From NCBI GenBank assembly GCA_028023455.1, contig JAQFVV010000013.1, positions 6,018,001 to 6,082,000 on the forward strand: a stretch of 64,000 nt of DNA, written 5' to 3'. The notes below the pieces were generated by a model. The model searched no databases. It was not told where the DNA came from and saw nothing but the letters and a program-made list of their open reading frames with translations. Both the position numbers and the translations under genes were made by a program. Positions 36,480-50,114 of the stretch are shown piece after piece (position 1 is the stretch's first letter; each line of letters starts with the position of its first letter). The stretch is from Epiperipatus broadwayi. Taxonomy: Eukaryota; Onychophora; Udeonychophora; Euonychophora; Peripatidae.

Positions 36480-37640
36480 TTTATTAAGACTATAACTAAT
36501 AGTGATGCTGAAATCGATCAGAGTTGCAAGTTTGTGGTAAATGGGTCATTATGAAAGTCAATAGCAGTGCCAGTTTGTCATAAAGACTGGATGGGGATTA
36601 CATAACCATAAAAATAAGTTTGATCAACATAAAACAGATGATTTGGTAAGATATATAAATGGCAATAAAGTTGACATTTAGGAAAAATCACAGTTCTAGT
36701 TATGTTAAATTTTAGGTGAAGATTTTTTGTGTTATATGTTGTAAATAAAGATATCAGCCCATTATTAGGAAGAAACTATATTACTCCCTTAGGAATTCAC
36801 ATGAATATTTTAAAGACCATTTATGTGGAAACTATAATGTAAAAGACATCCAGAATTGTTTATGCCTGGATTAACAGATCTTAGAGATGTGAATCTGGTA
36901 AAAGATGCAAAAACAATTGTATGTAAACTTTGTAAGCTGCCTTTTGTATTAAGAGATAAAATAGAAAAACAAATGATTTGGTGGCTAAAGGAATTTTAAC
37001 ACCTATTGAATATTTATCCTGGGTGACACTTATAGTGATTATAATAAAACCAGATGGTAGTATTAATTTATGGGACAATTATAGGATCAATATTAAAACA
37101 ATATAAATGAGGACTCTTATGCAGTTCCAAGCATATGAGAGGTGCTATTGTTATTGCAGAGGGCTAATTATTTTTCAAAATAGATTTGAAGGTAGATTTT
37201 CATAAAATACCCAATAACTGAAAATACAGTGGAGTTACTTTAACTACACATAAGAAATTATTTAAATGTAGTAAATTACCTTATGATATATCGATTACAC
37301 CAAATGTCTTCCAGGTGAAAATGGTTATGTTACTTTGAACTATAGATGGCATAATCCCATATCTGGACAACATTCTAATAATCAACATGACAAATGCTGA
37401 GCTGAAAAAATGAGATCTAGTTTGTTCAAAACTTGCACTAGCCAAGGCAAAATTAAATGTTAATAAATGTATTTGGTCCACAAAAGAAATTAAGTTTTTC
37501 AGACCCATTATAAATGCTAATGGCTGCTATCCAGAACCAGACAAAGTAAAAGCTATAAAGAATGTGGGAAAGTCTAAAAATGTAAAAAAACTGCAAGCAT
37601 TTTTTAGGACTTCTCATTTTTTATGAAAGCCTTCTGAAAG
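36480..37640 (+). pseudogene. gypsy pol relic (protease/reverse transcriptase)
   Basis: The reverse transcriptase is recognisable as PFVLRDKIEKQ near 36950, TTHKKLFKCSKLPYDIS near 37245, PYLDNILI near 37355 and LNVNKCIWSTKEIKFF near 37455. It ends with PDKVKAIKNVGKSKNVKKLQ near 37540, the RT-RNase H joint of K02A2.6-type gypsy elements. The Y-h-D-D catalytic box reads YLDN, so the second Asp is lost. The protease region is mostly unreadable, and RNase H and integrase are missing. Many stops; dead copy. No LTRs could be found on either side. Confidence 0.7.
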
Positions 37641-38344
37641 GGAAATCACATTTATTATCTCCATTGCATCAACTACTTAACATGGAAGAGTAGAGAAGCC
37701 TGCTAGGAATTTTGTCTGTTTGGCAAAATATTTTCTTCTCATTGAACTAAATTGATAAATTCCAACAGTAATAATGGTTATCACTGGATATTATTTAAAA
37801 GGAAATGAAATTAAAATATTTTAAATCACCATAGGAATTTTAAAATCACTTATGGGATGTCATTAAGCAGTAATATTTCAGTAATCATTTGTCTCTCCTT
37901 TAAAACTGTAATAATTTATTGAAATAATTTTGATTACATCTACCTATGGATTTCTTGAATTATTACAAATTTTGTATTAGTTTATGGTTTAATATATATT
38001 TGTACGAATATAAAAAAATTGTTTAATATTATAATGAAAATTTGGTTAAATTGATTCATGTCAATGGATTACTTATTCTTTCCTTCATTTTATACTTTAT
38101 TAATTAAAAAGAATGTGAACTATAACTGAATAAATTCAACTTATTCAAACTGATGGATTATCCAATACCTGCATTTTATAAGTGTGATAAATATAATAGG
38201 AGGATATTTGATATTGTTTTCTAAAAAATAATTTATCAATTTTTTAGAATGATAGAATTATAATATAAGTCTAAGAATAATAGAATTTAATTATTAGCAT
38301 TATAACATTGAAAATTACACTGCAGACATTATAAGTTATAGATA
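37641..38344. other. unassigned AT-rich DNA
   Basis: No further gypsy homology, gene or repeat could be read. Confidence 0.45.
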
Positions 38345-38462
38345 ATTTGTAAAGTGTTGTTAGCCAAGAGGTCATCTTAGCTGCCTTGCAAGCAAGCATT
38401 TGTTTGCAGATGGTTGTTGTGGGTTCGCCTCTGGCCGATGCTATGACCGATGAAAAAAAAGT
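38345..38462 (+). mobile_element. tRNA-derived SINE
   Basis: TAGCCAAGAGGTCATCTTAG (38361-38380) fits an RNA polymerase III A box of a tRNA. GGGTTCGCCTCTGGC (38421-38435) fits a B box about 40 bp downstream, a slightly longer spacing than in a tRNA gene. A short A run follows at 38453-38460. It is not a tRNA gene, since the acceptor and anticodon stems do not pair. A repeated AGTTATA lies on both sides and might be a target duplication. Confidence 0.6.
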
Positions 38463-41400
38463 TATAAAGTTTCTAAATGGATTAAATGCCACCATATCAT
38501 AACTTGTAATAGGAATAATATGTGTGACTTATGGAAAACATTTGGAGGTCATATGTTTGAGACCTGTTACTAATTTCAACCTCTGAATGGATTACTCTAT
38601 CATGTAAATATAATATTATTATAAATATTTATTATTACTAGGAAACTACAATATTATTTGGATACAATTTGAAATACTTAAATATGCCTCAATAAATTTT
38701 CTGTGAACCATAAGTGAAAATGAGGATTATTAGTAAAAGAGATTATATAATCAATTTTATTTTTGATATGCTTGAATTACATATTTTAAAATTATTATTG
38801 TTATAAATATATTAATAAAGTTCTCAATAGAATGCTAGTATGATAAAAGTGCAGGTAATTATTTAATGTATTAGTAGGACTGAGCATTATAAGTGTAATG
38901 TGTATTACAATGTTTTGTATTGGGAGATTTTGTATTAAACTGAAATTTATGTACAATTTTCCATTAAGCTGTTAATATTTAATTTGATACATTTTGTATG
39001 GGTTCTTTCTTTTCAGCATCATATTCCTTGATAATTAAGGGTATCCTATGTATGTCAATAAATAGCCATGGAGCATTTGGTCTTTTCTATATGCACAAGA
39101 AAGAGTGCATATAATTATATATAGGTTTGTATTATATAATAAAATGTTCTCATGGTTTTGATAATTATAAACCTTATGAGTTAGTTGAGATAGGCTCATA
39201 ACCATCTATTAAATTTTGAAATATAGTATAAGCTAGAAAACATAGCAAGTTATGTCACATAGACATATAGTTATCAGACTTTATGGAATCATGTGATAGT
39301 AAAGAATTAATGAAACTATTGGGTATACAATTCACTTGTTCTTAAAAGGATTAACTAATTATACTGATACTGATGAATGAGGTTGTTACTAAGTAATGGT
39401 ATTAAAGGACATAATAAAGCATACCCATATTCACCATTAATTAATGTGAAATATTGATAATTCTTATACAAACCTCCCCAATAGAGCATCTTGCTATATG
39501 CATCACGTCATTGATCAGTGATAATACCATAATTCAGTATTAAAGATGCTTAGTAGAGAAACAAACCAATAAGATTTAGAACCGTCATGTATAAAACTTT
39601 TACTATTAGACTTATAATTTGTTATTTGTTAACAATTTTATTTTGTTTACATAATTCTTTATGAATAACAAAGTGTTGTTTTACAATAGTTTATCTGTTA
39701 TTAATTGAAGTTATCACTATTATCTACATATTTTAATACGATTTCGTCATACTTACACTTCATTTAAATAAGTTAATATTCTTTGTTTAATTTAATAGCA
39801 CTATTTTTGCTTTCATCTCTAGTTGAAATATGTAATTCTTAAGGTATGATAAGGGTGCAACAAAATTCTTTTAATATTTTTGTCATATCCAGAATCGATA
39901 TAATTTTGATTTTTAGATTATGATTTTTGTAATAACGATTGACTAAATTTTATTAAAAACCCTGAAAGAATTACCGATTTAATAAAACATATAATATTGG
40001 AATGAGATAATTAAATTGCCGGTCTTATATCAATAAACTTATCTGTTTGTATTAGAATAATTCTTTACTAGTTATACACTACAATAGTCTGTGTATAAAA
40101 GAATACACTAAAATTATACTACTATGAATCTATCATAGCTTCCTGGATATTTATTTGTAATATAATCAAATCACACATAATATCAGATTGTAGAATACTT
40201 GTTATAATTATTTATCAAATAGATAAGTAAATATACTTTCATTTTAATTTTATTTTTCGTAAAGTTTACATGTGAAGACAAACCCATTTTCACATAAAAT
40301 CACTTTACTCAACCGAGCTCCTCTTGCTCTTTTCCGATGTGACCGGATCGGTTGGTTACAATATAAACATATAAAAATATATTTAGTTCTTTCAGACTAT
40401 ATGTAATATACATAAATGACTTCCCTTTCCACAAGCTGCTCATAATTAGTGTACTATCCTGATCAGTTAGGAGACCAGCAAATATGATCATTTGTATATG
40501 CAATTTTAGAAGTTATAGAAATGAATAAACTATCAAAAATCATATTTAAAACATTATCAAACGAAAACAAAGGTTCAATCAATAAATTCAACAAATAAGT
40601 AAATATAATGTAGAATACTCTTTTTTTCATTTAGATATTCCAATGAAAAACAATTGATATTAATATTTAAATATTAATAAATAAAACACATTTAAATTTG
40701 TCAATAATGAAATTATTTTGTTCCACGTGTTGTCATTTTATCACTATAATTAGTTAGACATTAAGTAAATATAATAACATTATTTGTGCTTGCTAGGCCA
40801 AAGCATATAGCAACGAGCAGAATAAATGATATTAATAAAGGTGTTATTTAAATCCACACAATGGAAACTGCATTTAGTACAACAAATTTGTTTTTCGTTG
40901 TGTTTATTGTCTAATTCGAATAATGTAGAGATTATTTTAATTTAATTCTTATTGATATCACTTATTAGTTTTTTGTTTAATTTAAATATTAATATTTTTG
41001 ATTGAAAATCAGGATATAGTTTATATAAAATTCAATGGTAATTAGACTTGCATTTTATCGGTTATAAACTAGTTTTGTTATTAATATTAAGTCATATATT
41101 AATAGTATTTATCTAATCCACTATTTTATTAAATGTGGAATTTTATTTAATTTATATTCTTGTTTGTGTATGGAAATACGACAGCCATTAATATTTTTAT
41201 TTTTTTTTTAAAAATTGAACATGCAAACACTTTCTACCTATTTCCATATCTAAACAAAACTTTTGAAAATAGTCTAGATAATAATTTAAAAATTTCAATA
41301 AGCTTTTAGATACTAGCTTTAAATTAGTATTTTCTTTGGTTACATAATAGAAATGTATATAAAAATCCATTAGTTTTCATTAAAACATATAGTTTACCTC

Positions 41401-43200
41401 TAAAAGCCTAAGAAAAGTTCTGATTATTATATACAATTTTTTATGTAAGAGTTTTGGATTTTGTGGGAAATATTGTTACAATATTTTTAGTTTTTAAACA
41501 TTATTTATATCTGATCTATTTTTCTTACATTTCAATTTTCCTAGTAAGCAAATATATTCTATTATTAAATATCTTGATTAAAAAATAATACCTAGTGATA
41601 TCATAGTGAAATTTACCTAAAATACTTGCTAATTTGGAAATTATGATTTGCTAACCACAACGGAGTCTATTGAAATATTAAAAAAAAACAATTGGTTTAA
41701 ATAAAACTGATCAAGTACAACTTATTCCAGTCTTGTGAAGACTTCTCATTTTATCTCTTTCTTCTAATATAAACATGAAAACAATTGATGATAAAACTGA
41801 AGAAAATAAGTATTTTGTTAATTCAAGTATTCTGAATGCTACTTCAAGCTCAATCTCATTCAATCGCACTCAATCCATACAACATGGAATCTAATGTTAT
41901 TTATAAATTTCATTTTGATATTGGTGGATATTATTTTGTCTAAATGTTGGGAAGTAATGGAAAATAATGCATGGTTTAATTAAAAATATTTGTTTACTTA
42001 AGGAAATATAATGTAACTTAGGGGGATGAGAAATCATCATCCTCCCCACATATCACAAATACAAAGATAATTAAAAGGAATAAAAATATAAGAAGCATGA
42101 GCCTCAGCATGGATTAACCTATAAGTAATTATACTAATGTAATATTAATAATAATTTTACCCAGCATTAAACAGAAATAATCAAATCATCTATAGCATGA
42201 ACAATCAAACCCAACAGTCAACATTGTGACTGGATTTAAAAGAGTTATACTATAAATAAACTACTTAATAGCCAATTCTAAACATAGGGCAAAATATAAC
42301 ACAATTATTTGGATGCACATAACTGAGTACTAATGCATCACACATAATAAAAAATATGCTGAGATACTAAACAAATGTTCTGTCCATATAGTACTATTTA
42401 TGTATAGGCTAATTATAAAATTAATTTCTAATAAAACAAATCAAAATGCAGTGAATGGACTTTAAAAGTGATACATTTGCACCAAGTAGATTTCTCATCT
42501 GGATGTCCAAACACAAACCTTACATTTATATAACCATTGTGCTTTAGATTAGATTATAAAGCAATAACTATAGGGACTGTAACTGTTAACAGGGGAAAAA
42601 TAAATATAATAGCTTACTATATTTTATTTTAAATAATTTTATTGGAATAATTTTAAAATCCCAACATTCAGCTGTAATAAAATCAAGTCACCATACTGCC
42701 AATTCATGTAACAAATAGCAGGAGTAATAAAGATATTAACACTATAATATATTATTTTAAACAATTATATAATAATTAATTGATTAATAATTAAGTAAAA
42801 AATAAAAATTGGCATGATAACATAATTTAAATTTGCACATTTCTCTCAAAAATCATAGTTGCATAAAAATAATCAGATGGTTTTATTTCTTAAGTTAATT
42901 AATTTTTGCTGTCATTAAATTATTTTCTTATGAATAACAAAAATTGAAAAACAGCTTTTTAATCAGAGATAATAGTTAAATTTGCTTAACTCTTTGTATA
43001 TAATATGGGGGGTAACATAAAACAAAAAGTACAAATAAAATTGTTAACTGTAATTTAATAAAAATGAAAATATAAAAAAAGTTTATAATTTTGAAAAGAA
43101 AAAAAAATCACATGAATAAAACAAGAAAATGTTGCACTACTAAAATTATTATTCCTATAAATATGTTTATCTCTACATGAGAGTATAATGTATACATAAA
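38463..43200. other. unassigned AT-rich DNA
   Basis: A long region with no recognisable gene or transposon protein. Near 40357 a sequence ending CCGGATCGGTTGGTTACA resembles the 3' end of the 29079 LTR family, but no matching 5' end was found. Confidence 0.4.
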
Positions 43201-44144
43201 GAAAAAATACATTCTACTACTGGTGTAATTTTTAGGGAATCTTTCATTGCATTAATGTTTTTTCTTGAATGTTTCTCAATACAATGCCAATGCAAACACT
43301 TATTTTTCTTCTTTTCTTCATTTTAATAGGATATTTCAAGATAATAAACACATCAATAAATTATCCATTTTCCTTACTAACAATTTAACCATGTCAGGCT
43401 AACACAAGGAGACATTCATGTTCTTGACTGGTGAAAACATTGCAAATTACTCCAGGGTTATTTTCTTTATATATTTTTTATTTTTAGTGAAGCAGGTTTT
43501 ATGGAGGTAGATGGTGTTTAACCTTTAGCTAAATTTAGAACATGATTGTATTCACTGTAAAAACATTTTATTGCTAATCCCATAGTATGCTCTTCACAGT
43601 TAAATTATCATCTTTGATAGCATGATTAGAACTGTTTTCATTTATTGTCTTCTTCAGCAGCTGGCTTAATACTGACTGTACTTTCAACAGCTGGGTCAGT
43701 GAATGCTTGGCACTTACAAAATCTTTGAGTCAACTGATTGACCCACATTTTTATTTTTGGAACAAACCTCTCAACTAATCACAATCCTTTCTTCTATATT
43801 ACATAATTTATTAATAACCAATTAGATCCATTTTTCAGAAACAATTGTTTAGTTATTTCCTACCTTCAACATTGAGATTGAAAAACAAGTCAAATACAAG
43901 AATTAAACTGGCAGTTTTTTTTGACATTCCCTTTTTAATTAATTTTTTTGTCTTGCCAAAAGAAAACATAATCAGATTAATAATTATATTTACAAGTGCA
44001 TACTCTTGTCTTTTAAATAAATCTTGTGTTAAAGAACTGCAGAGATCCTTATTGTCATTTCTTCAGTCTTAAGGTTACATAGCCTTAATAAATATTACTA
44101 TAATCAGATTAATTACACTGACATTATTTTTGGAGAGAGATAAA

Positions 44145-44146
<2 letters not shown>
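43201..44146. other. unassigned DNA, possible old coding debris
   Basis: On the minus strand near 43780-43640 a short open piece reads VERFVPKIKMWVNQLTQRF and continues about 30 codons; it looks protein-like but no family was recognised. The plus-strand open frame at 43845-44072 shows no family resemblance. Confidence 0.3.

Positions 44147-44210
<64 letters not shown>
44147..44210. repeat. (AT)n microsatellite
   Basis: A 64-bp AT array directly abutting the inverted solo LTR. Confidence 0.95.
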
Positions 44211-44212
<2 letters not shown>

Positions 44213-45605
44213 AAGCATTTTGCCCTTTTGCTAGATCTCTATCACATTAAATTGTGCGAGTTGATCAAGTTATGTCAAAAAAAGGAAAGTTGTATTTCTA
44301 TTTCTTAAAAACATAACTATATTTCCTGATCAACTCGGCCTAGAATTGTTATGATTACAATTGAGAGCTGAATCAGTTTTTAATTTATAAATGAGGGCAC
44401 CAGAGTCAAATAGACTCACTGATTCTGCATCAAACATATCATAACTCATAAATTAAAAAGAAAAAATGTCTTTTTTAAAATAATCAGTAATTATATTTTA
44501 CCATGAATTAGAATTATTTCCTAAGTAGCATTATTATTCCTGGAACTTATTAAACATATTGGCAAAGGTAAATTACATTTTTAAATTTTACTAAACTAAT
44601 AATAAATTTAATAATAAACACTAATAAATATTATTAATAATGTACAAATGAAGAAATTATAAAAGTAAAATCTCTTTTATTTTAAACAAAAAAAAAATTA
44701 ACATTAAATTGTAAATTAAATAAACTGGAGAGAACACACACTAATCCAGATGTGAAACATTAATAAAATAAAGCAATTAACACAACTAATTAAAGTTCTT
44801 GAGTACACAAGAGTCTCTTGAACAATAACATGAAAGTCTACATCGGGATCCTATTATAAGTTTATTTTTTAGAAAAATTTGTCGACAATTTAGTCACAAT
44901 CAGGAATAATAAGGTAATAGATTACCAGTAAATTTAGCGAGAAAGTAGTAGAAAACAATGCATAGTTTTTTTGGTTTAGAATGAGCTTGGCCATTGGTTA
45001 TTAGTTGATCTTGTGGTCTATTCTCCTAGACAGTCACGAAGGCTTTTCTGGTGTACATCTTCAGGCATGATATCCGCAGAAGCTCCGGTTCACTCCGATA
45101 TGCCAAATTATTTCAGCGTAGAGTGATCCTGGATATATTCTTGTTATCCAGGACTAACTATAGAGAAACAAATGAAAAAGACGTTCGTCAAACTGGTCTC
45201 TGCCTTTTTATACTAGAGGCCCAGTTTTCAGACTTCTGTGCATGTTATTATCATGGCATTCAGGTTCATAATCTTGTACAGTCTTTACTCATTTATCAAT
45301 TACAAAGTTTTTTTTTTTAGCAAATCTTTCGGCTATCTTTAATTAGCCAAAATATTTTTTCTTTTAGCTTATCTTTTTACTTTTTGAATTCTTTTACTTT
45401 ATCAGGATTAGTAATCTGTGTGTCTTTTGTTCTCTCCAATTTTATTTCTAATTACATAAAAAAATATGAAAGACAATTTGATTTTACCTTTCACCGTATG
45501 TTTTTAAGAAAATTAATTATACCAATAAAAAAAAAATTAATTTTACTCTTTTTTTTTTAGCTTTTACCAAATGTATATTTGTACCATATATAAAAAAATG
45601 GTACA
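44211..45605 (-). mobile_element. solo LTR, minus strand, related to the 47637 gypsy LTR
   Basis: On the minus strand it begins TGTACCATTTTTTTATATATGG at 45605, like the gypsy LTR start at 47637 (TGTACCATTTATTTATATATATGG). Further shared blocks are ACGGTGAAAG near 45495, the stretch ending TTGTACTC-type antisense near 44900-44340, CTGATCAGGAAA near 44320 and TTGATCAACTCGCAC near 44265. The central part differs, so it is a sister subfamily. The inner end is at the (AT)n array. The plus-strand open frame at 45051-45320 falls inside it and is considered noise. Confidence 0.65.
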
Positions 45606-45737
45606 ATATATTGTAACAGAATATAATATCCCATCACATTATTTTAAAATGAAAATAAAAAGATTGTAAATAAAATTGATTTATTAAAAAGAGAAAAACT
45701 TAAAAACTGAAAAGTAAAAGTTATTTAATATATATAT

Positions 45738-47627
45738 TGTCACGCAGATGAAAAACTTAAACTATTTTTAAAAAAAGTATTTAAAAGTATTTTTTGTTGT
45801 AAAAAAAAAAAGTAAAAATATAAATATTGATATTTTAAACATAGAAATAATGTTGATTTCTTTAATCTTAAAAAATGGAAATGATTGTTTTATTAATTAA
45901 ATGATTGTTCGAAAGCAAGCTGGCCCTTGAGGCATTTAAAATAAATTAAAGGGTCAGATAAGAGAGTACAAAGAAATTAAATGACCAATGCAAACACCAG
46001 AAATGTCAGCATGGACCATAATTGAAACACCAGAGGATATGTGATGTCTTTCCAGTTAAATCCAAAGATTGGATGATAAGAGACTAATAAAAATACAAAA
46101 GCCAAATGATTATTATAATTGTGATCTGACAGCTGACTATGAATATGTTGTTATAACTAGCTATATTGCAGAGTTTCACGATGTGAAAGTCTGCAATAAA
46201 TTTAATTTTCCGGACAACCAGCTGAGACCTCCCTATGACAGTTAGGGACCAAAAAGGAATGGCAAGTAGTGGCTTCATTTTTTAAAAAGGAAGAACAAAC
46301 AATCTACATAAGTGATCATGAAGATGGACCTCAAAATCTGCAGAATCTGTAAAGTATAAACTTATACCAATTGAACTTTCTTTTAAATAACTACTATATA
46401 ACGTCAATAAGTAATCAATCAAATAAAAAGTAATATAAATGAATATACTCTTATCTGACCAAGAATAGAATTTTAAATCAATTATAAATATTTGTTTTTA
46501 TATATGTTTGCTATTTCAATCATTTCCATTTTTTTAAATTTAATTATTTATGTTTGTATTTAACTAGGTTATTTATTTCTATCTGTTAAATAAAATGTAT
46601 TAAATTAAAGTTGGGTGTAGATAGCTGCATGGATAAAGATTAATAACTGTTTAAATTCATTTATGTTTAATTTAAAGGATTTTAATTTCAGGCTATTTGT
46701 TTCATAGTTGGGGCAATGCTGGTGGAGGGATATATGGGTGTTTATATTAATGTAATGTGAAGTGTGTTTAGCATACAGGGAAATGTGCCCAACTAAATGC
46801 ATGACCCCAAAGAGGCAGTCATATCGTTGAAATGGTCGCAGATGTATTTCCTGCACCATTGACCCCTTCTAGCTCTATGGACAGGGATTTATAAGATGGC
46901 AGAAAGACTGCTCACCCCCATGCATAGCACTCTTTAAAAATAATTATATACATGATTCCTTAGTCAGGCAGAAGCACTTTCCTGTTCTGGACACGGATCA
47001 TTTTCTTCAAATAATATCACGCTGTCAGATGCACATTCCTGTCGGTGTGGTTTTATGCTAGCATCTTCATATTACATTAGTTGCAAATATATATCTGGAA
47101 ACTGACATTGGGTTGGCTATGAACTTTTAGTCTGAGATTGAATGAATGCTTTGATAAGTTTTAAGTGGAAAAAAATCTATGTAGACTGTCTATGCTCTAC
47201 ATGCTATAGTAAATAAAATTTAAATATCCATCTGTGTGGTCTATTTAAATAGTAATTTGAATTTAAATTTTAAAAAATTATTAATGTTAAAATCTAAAAT
47301 AAATATATTCCTCAAATTTTAAATGTGTGTTAATAAAATCTATTTGTGTGGTAATTACTGGCAGTGGCTTCTTTTATTTTATTGTTTTAAATATTAATAT
47401 ATTTTGAGAATCCAAATCTATTAAAACTTATAAAAATGTTTAAATCTCTGCTACTCTATGAGCTAGTGACCTTGGGCAAGTGGTCAGAATAATATGCAAA
47501 AAAAAATTTTGAATCTTAACTTGCATATTTGCCTACTATATAAATTTTTCTAGGTTCAATGCCTAGATGACTCGTATGGCAGGTATGTTTAAGAAATCTT
47601 CAGGCTCTTTCAGTGACCGTTAAAACA
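45738..47627 (+). mobile_element. solo LTR, copy 2 of the 29079 family
   Basis: It starts TGTCACGCAG and ends CCGTTAAAACA, degraded forms of the TGTAACGA/TCGTTACA termini of 29079-31276, and is collinear with that copy although clearly diverged. TA repeats lie just outside both ends; only 9 bp of TA separate it from the gypsy LTR at 47637. No coding sequence. Confidence 0.65.
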
Positions 47628-47636
47628 TATATATAT

Positions 47637-49101
47637 TGTACCATTTATTTATATATATGGTACAAATTACTATTTAATATTGTGTATCATTTAAATAAAA
47701 AAAGAGAGAACCCGATCTTTAATTTTTTTTTGTAATATAATGTTGTTTTAAGAAAAACGTACAGTGAAAGTTTAATTTTTCTTTTTTTTTTTAATATAAG
47801 TTAACTAAAATAAATTCAATGTTGGAAAGTTCATACTGAATAATTGATTCAAATAGTGAAAGAAAATTTCAAAGGTAAAAGATTGCTATCAGAAACAACT
47901 TTCTGATAGTAATTAAAAATGGCAAAAATTCATAATGAGAAAAGAGACTTTGTAATAAAAATGAGAAATAATGTAAAATTTTATAAAATAGAACAAAAGG
48001 TAAAAAGGAATATGTGCAGAACTTAAAAAAAAAAATCTGGGGATATAAAAGGAACCGACAGGTTTGAAAAGTGTCTTTTGTCTTGTTGTTACAGAGAGTG
48101 TTGAGCAATTTGAAGCGCCTCTTTTATTTTTTTATACAAAAAAAAAATAATGAAATGTGTCCACTTAGATATGAACTGAAATTGCTCACCATGAGTGAGT
48201 AGAACTCTATTGTTTGCCGACACTTTCTCTCAAGAAAAGTCACCTAGATCATCGTCTGACTCTACCTAAATTTGATTGGAGATTTGGAAGAAGTAAAACT
48301 AAAAAAACAACTGCTGCAGACTACCCACTGACTGAATTGGACATCGGAGGATCAATGACCTACTTAAATATCAACTTACCGGTAAGTTAATGTCCATAAC
48401 TTTTACATAAAGCTTTTTAAATAGAGATTTGAATGAAATGTTATCCCATAATTTTTTTGATCGAAAGATTTGCGAACTGAGAGGTGAATGAAACTGTTAC
48501 CATGGAAAAATAAGACACCAACTAGTTATTACTTCAATATTTAAATCAAATTATTAAATTCATATGGACAATACTTTCCAATATTATAATTTTGTCTTAA
48601 TCATAAATTATAAATGTTTGAGGGGCTAGAATAAATCTTTATTATTAGCTTAACTTTCATTGTGTGTGTATAAAATTAATGTTATTATATAACATTATAT
48701 TTAGTTATTTAAATTCAAATTAGTATATAAATTACCTTTGCTAAATAGATTTATTTTTCTTAATTAAGTCAAAGGGGAATATTTTCTACTTAATGGGAAT
48801 TTTAATCCAGATTGTATAATTATTACTTTATGAGTTACAATATGTTTGACGCAGACTCAATGGGTCTAATCACTCTGGTGCTCTCATGTAGAAATTAAAA
48901 ACTGTTTCAGCTCACAATTGTACTCTGTAATAATTCTAGGCTGAGCTGATCAGGAAGGATAGTTATGTTTTTTTAGAATAATAATGAAATGTTCTTTTTT
49001 TTTGAAATAAAATAAATGAACATTTATTTTTCTTTTACATAACTTGATCAACTCACGCATTTATAATGCATATAGAGGCCTAGAAATACAGAAACATTAC
49101 A
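47637..49101 (+). repeat. 5' LTR of gypsy element
   Basis: It begins TGTACC and ends CATTACA. It aligns throughout with 53159-54628, including ACGTACAGTGAAAG and TTGATCAACTCGC blocks. Promoter and polyadenylation signals would lie here; I did not locate them with confidence. Confidence 0.9.
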
Positions 49102-49102
49102 A

Positions 49103-49121
49103 TGGCTTGCCCAACTCGGGC
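49103..49121 (+). other. primer-binding site
   Basis: TGGCTTGCCCAACTCGGGC starts one base after the 5' LTR. The leading TGG fits a tRNA 3' CCA end. The tRNA species is not identified. Confidence 0.65.
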
Positions 49122-49518
49122 TTATATAAAAAAAAAAAAACACGACCTGAGAAAATTTAAAAACGACATAAAATTTAGAATTTAATGTCAGTAGCTGAAA
49201 AATAAATATGACCACAAATAGTGCACAAGTCTAAAAAGTTATTGTGTATGATTACGAAAGTTTTTTTTAGGAAGATTTCAAATAAGTTTATATTGAAACA
49301 AACTAATAGAAGATAAATTAATTAATAAATAAAATCGATCAAAGGCTAGTAATGACAGTAAAGGTAGAGAGGGATGGGAGATTATAGGGTGATAAAAGAG
49401 AGGGGCGTCAGTGAATGAATTTATTAGCAAAGCAAAATAAAATATTGAATTTATAATGTAACAATTGATGAAGTTAAGATTTTGTTTACTACAGCAAAAA
49501 TAAACAACATGGGCATAT

Positions 49519-50085
49519 ATGAAATTGAGAAGTAGTAAAAATATACACAATATGGCAGAAGGCAAGAAAGAATTGAAAGAGGGCGTGGAACTTTTCATAA
49601 GAAAACTATTACACAAATTCAAAATGGATTTCAAAGAAGATATAAAGAAAGAAATGGCAGAGATGGTCAGAGAATTAAAAGAAGAAATAAAAGAACCAGT
49701 AAAAAAAAGGAAAAAGAGAAGAAATAAAGTGAACAGTAGAATAGCAGAAGAAAAGAGGATAGATAATCTTATTTGTGAGTGGGACAGCGAATCAATTAAG
49801 TACACATCTGAAGAATGCCCAAAGGTTGTTTTGCAAATAAACCATGTCAAGATAGAGACATTGTGGGATTCTGGCAGCCAGATATTAGTAATGTCAGAAA
49901 CAACATATGAATGCATGTGGATCCAACCCATAGAGATACCGACTTTACCACTGAAAAGCATGCAAATAACATTGGCAAATAACAAAAAGGCACAATTGGG
50001 CTTGAAACAAGTTTGGGTGCAAATTAAAATAGGGGATAAAATTATGCCCCACATGCTATTAATTCTAAAAGGGTTGGTACATTAA
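49519..50085 (+). pseudogene. gypsy gag N-terminus joined to protease
   Basis: The 188-codon open frame starts at ATG 49519 (a second ATG at 49552 gives MAEGKKELKEG). Residues 12-75 are Lys/Glu-rich and predicted coiled coil, like the gag N-terminus of the element at 22.4-23.5 kb. Residues 100-185 are an aspartic protease: IETLWDSGSQ carries the catalytic Asp-Ser-Gly at 49867-49875, with a later strand MPHMLLILKGL matching the flap-to-end region before the usual I-L-G. The capsid core and zinc knuckle expected between the two are absent, so an internal deletion removed most of gag. The frame ends at TAA just before the ILGSDFM-like sequence that normally closes the protease. Confidence 0.75.
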
Positions 50086-50114
50086 GCCATATTGGGGTCA
50101 GATTTTATGCACAA

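Noticed and set aside
38361-38435. Possible tRNA gene
   Set aside because: A and B boxes are present but the acceptor, anticodon and T arms do not pair; better explained as a SINE.
40257-40360. Sequence ending CCGGATCGGTTGGTTACA, like an LTR 3' end
   Set aside because: No matching 5' terminus, primer site or interior could be found, so it is not called as an LTR.
45051-45320. 89-codon plus-strand frame
   Set aside because: It lies inside the inverted solo LTR and shows no protein family pattern.
49278-50054. 258-codon minus-strand open frame, rich in hydrophobic residues
   Set aside because: It is antisense to the gag/protease frame, whose Lys/Glu-rich codons (AAR, GAR) read as Phe/Leu/Ser on the other strand. 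It has no recognised motif.
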